Below, one piece after another: positions 25,269 through 26,228 of a DNA stretch of 26,228 nt (positions are counted from its first letter, which is position 1; each line of letters opens with the position of its first letter). The translations under genes were made by a program, and so were the position numbers. Source of the DNA: CAYMST01 sp964393115 (lineage in GTDB: Bacteria; Bacteroidota; Bacteroidia; Cytophagales; Cyclobacteriaceae); contig CAYMST010000031.1 in NCBI GenBank assembly GCA_964393115.1, positions 1-26,228 on the forward strand, in the 5' to 3' direction. Below the pieces are notes generated by a model. The model searched no databases. It was given only the letters and a program-made list of their open reading frames with translations, and was not told where the DNA came from.

Positions 25269-25694
25269 ATGAATATAGTAGGAAATAATATAACATACTC
25301 GGTTGGTCAGGAAGTGTCCTATGTCGATATCACGGTTAACTGGACTACGATAAATGGTGTAAAATGTCAATGTATAGATTATAATGTTGATTTTGCCACT
25401 TTATCTACGGGGCTGGAAGTAGTGTCTGCTTGGCGTCAAGCAGTTGAGGAAACAAAAGTTACCGGAGAAAAATCATACTTGCTCATCAATGCTGCTTCCT
25501 TGAGTGGGTTTAGTTCTGAGTCTAGAAAACTAGTGGCTGAGTATTTAAAGGAAAATAAAGCTTATTACCATACGCTTTACAGTGTTTCAAACGACAAGAT
25601 GATGGTGATAGCTGCAAACTTGGTTAAACTCTTATTTGGCATAAACATAAAAGCGGTATCCAAATATGAGGACATAAAAGGATTTGGTTCATAG
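25269..25694 (+). CDS. Small STAS/SEC14-like protein
   Basis: The 141-residue soluble protein has no signal peptide. Its alternating beta and alpha pattern ('CQCIDYNVDFATLSTGLEVVSAWRQAVEE', 'SYLLINAASLSGFSSESRKLVAEYLKE', 'TLYSVSNDKMMVIAANLVKLLFGINI', 'AVSKYEDIKGFG') resembles small Bacteroidota SpoIIAA/STAS- or SEC14-like proteins, in which 'LLINA' takes the place of 'LxDxR'. No phosphorylatable serine motif can be asserted. It faces the degenerate SpoIIE-like sensor, and SpoIIE-type phosphatases classically act on STAS proteins, so a partnership is conceivable; but the gap of 476 bases, the divergent orientation and the lost phosphatase residues make this inference only. The start ATG at 25269 follows an AT-rich leader without Shine-Dalgarno. 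Confidence 0.55.
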   Translation: MNIVGNNITYSVGQEVSYVDITVNWTTINGVKCQCIDYNVDFATLSTGLEVVSAWRQAVEETKVTGEKSYLLINAASLSGFSSESRKLVAEYLKENKAYYHTLYSVSNDKMMVIAANLVKLLFGINIKAVSKYEDIKGFGS

Positions 25695-26228
25695 TATATA
25701 GAGCAAGTGATTTAAGGTACAAAACCAATATGTTTGTTATATCCTCACCCAAATAATCAAAGTGACTCAGTTTTATCAAGCTTACACACTTTGACGTTTT
25801 TAATTTGACTCAATCGTTTTTACTTCTAACCAACTTGGACTCTTCGGTCTTGCTGAAAATTGCTTGTTGACAAGTATATATTTAAGGAATGTTCCATTTT
25901 CATCTAGCATTTCTACGCCTCATTGAAATCGCTTTCAGAATCTTATCAAACCAAATATCCTCTAAAATCAATACTATTCTGAATACCTAGTGTAGTTGGG
26001 TCAATATTGATAATAGTTGTTATTTGACGTGTAAAAATCGGTTTGATTATCTTTTCTAAATCACAGAATTCCTTTTTTCGTTACAATTTTGAAGTTCCAA
26101 AAATACGCTTATCGAAAGATTTTCCTGTTGATGGATTGTAATCCGGTAATAATCGATATAGCCACGTTTATCCGCAATATACTAGCTATCATTACAACAT
26201 GAAATGTTACAATAAGGTGTTATAAAAG
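25695..26228 (-). pseudogene. Stretch resembling decayed minus-strand coding sequence
   Basis: No intact gene occurs in the last 534 bases. On the minus strand, one frame from about 26180 gives 'DYNPSTGKSFDKRIFGTSKL', a stop, then 'EFCDLEKIIKPIFTRQITTI' and 'DPTTLGIQNSIDFRGYLV', two stops and 'DSESDFNEA'. A neighbouring frame (25910-25800) then gives 'MLDENGTFLKYILVNKQFSA' and 'SPSWLEVKTIESN'. The protein-like wording across frame changes and stops suggests a decayed gene running out of the window. I do not recognise a family, and chance translation is not excluded. Confidence 0.35.

Noticed and set aside
1..26228. tRNA, rRNA or CRISPR arrays
   Set aside because: I looked for T-loop-like GGTTCRANYCC words, rRNA-like GC-rich blocks and regularly spaced direct repeats, and found none.

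Overview
The window reads as a chromosomal segment of a Bacteroidota bacterium, most likely a marine or environmental Cytophagales/Flavobacteriia-type organism. The signs are lipoproteins with acidic residues directly after the lipobox cysteine, a TonB-dependent receptor with an N-terminal carboxypeptidase-like domain, Bacteroidota-restricted families (DUF4625, DUF6261, FISUMP, the RHS-type N-terminal domain), -33 TTTG / -7 TAnnTTTG promoters, and almost no Shine-Dalgarno sequences. The species cannot be named from the sequence.

Region 1 (1-4376): a secreted YceI-like protein and a MarR-type regulator, with a perfect 9-bp inverted repeat (7-bp spacer) in front of yceI. A minus-strand pair follows: a quinone-oxidoreductase-like dehydrogenase and a von Willebrand factor A lipoprotein broken by a one-base deletion inside its vWA domain. 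Next is a stand-alone response-regulator receiver with a strong terminator. Region 2 (4446-7719, minus strand): a small secreted FISUMP protein, an exported RHS-type N-terminal protein that stops where relatives continue, and a TPR protein.

Region 3 (7720-14533) is the metabolic core, an L-arabinose cluster: araB (ribulokinase), araD (ribulose-5-phosphate 4-epimerase), a Na+/solute symporter of the SSS family, and araA (arabinose isomerase). Together they import L-arabinose and convert it through L-ribulose and L-ribulose-5-phosphate to D-xylulose-5-phosphate. There is no recognisable regulator gene, but there is much cis structure. Three tandem GTAA/TTAC palindromes sit in front of an araD promoter. 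A related hairpin-forming element lies far upstream of araB and again just upstream of araA; its arms are conserved, its loop is variable, and the differences in its arms and closest flanks are all transitions.

Region 4 (14738-19502): a short CstA-type transporter, a His-rich DUF4625 lipoprotein and a TonB-dependent receptor, the last two probably a metal (zinc or copper) acquisition pair. Region 5 (19733-22922): a DUF6261 protein, an unrecognised secreted protein and a decayed IS1595-family transposase with several frameshifts. Region 6 (23329-26228): a two-TM sensor whose cytoplasmic SpoIIE/PP2C-like domain has lost most of its metal-binding aspartates (a probable pseudophosphatase), a divergent small protein of STAS/SEC14-like appearance, and a terminal stretch resembling decayed minus-strand coding sequence.

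The points most worth a second look are the duplicated arabinose-cluster RNA-like element, the tandem operator array before araD, the pseudophosphatase sensor, and the dual inverted repeats around yceI/marR.
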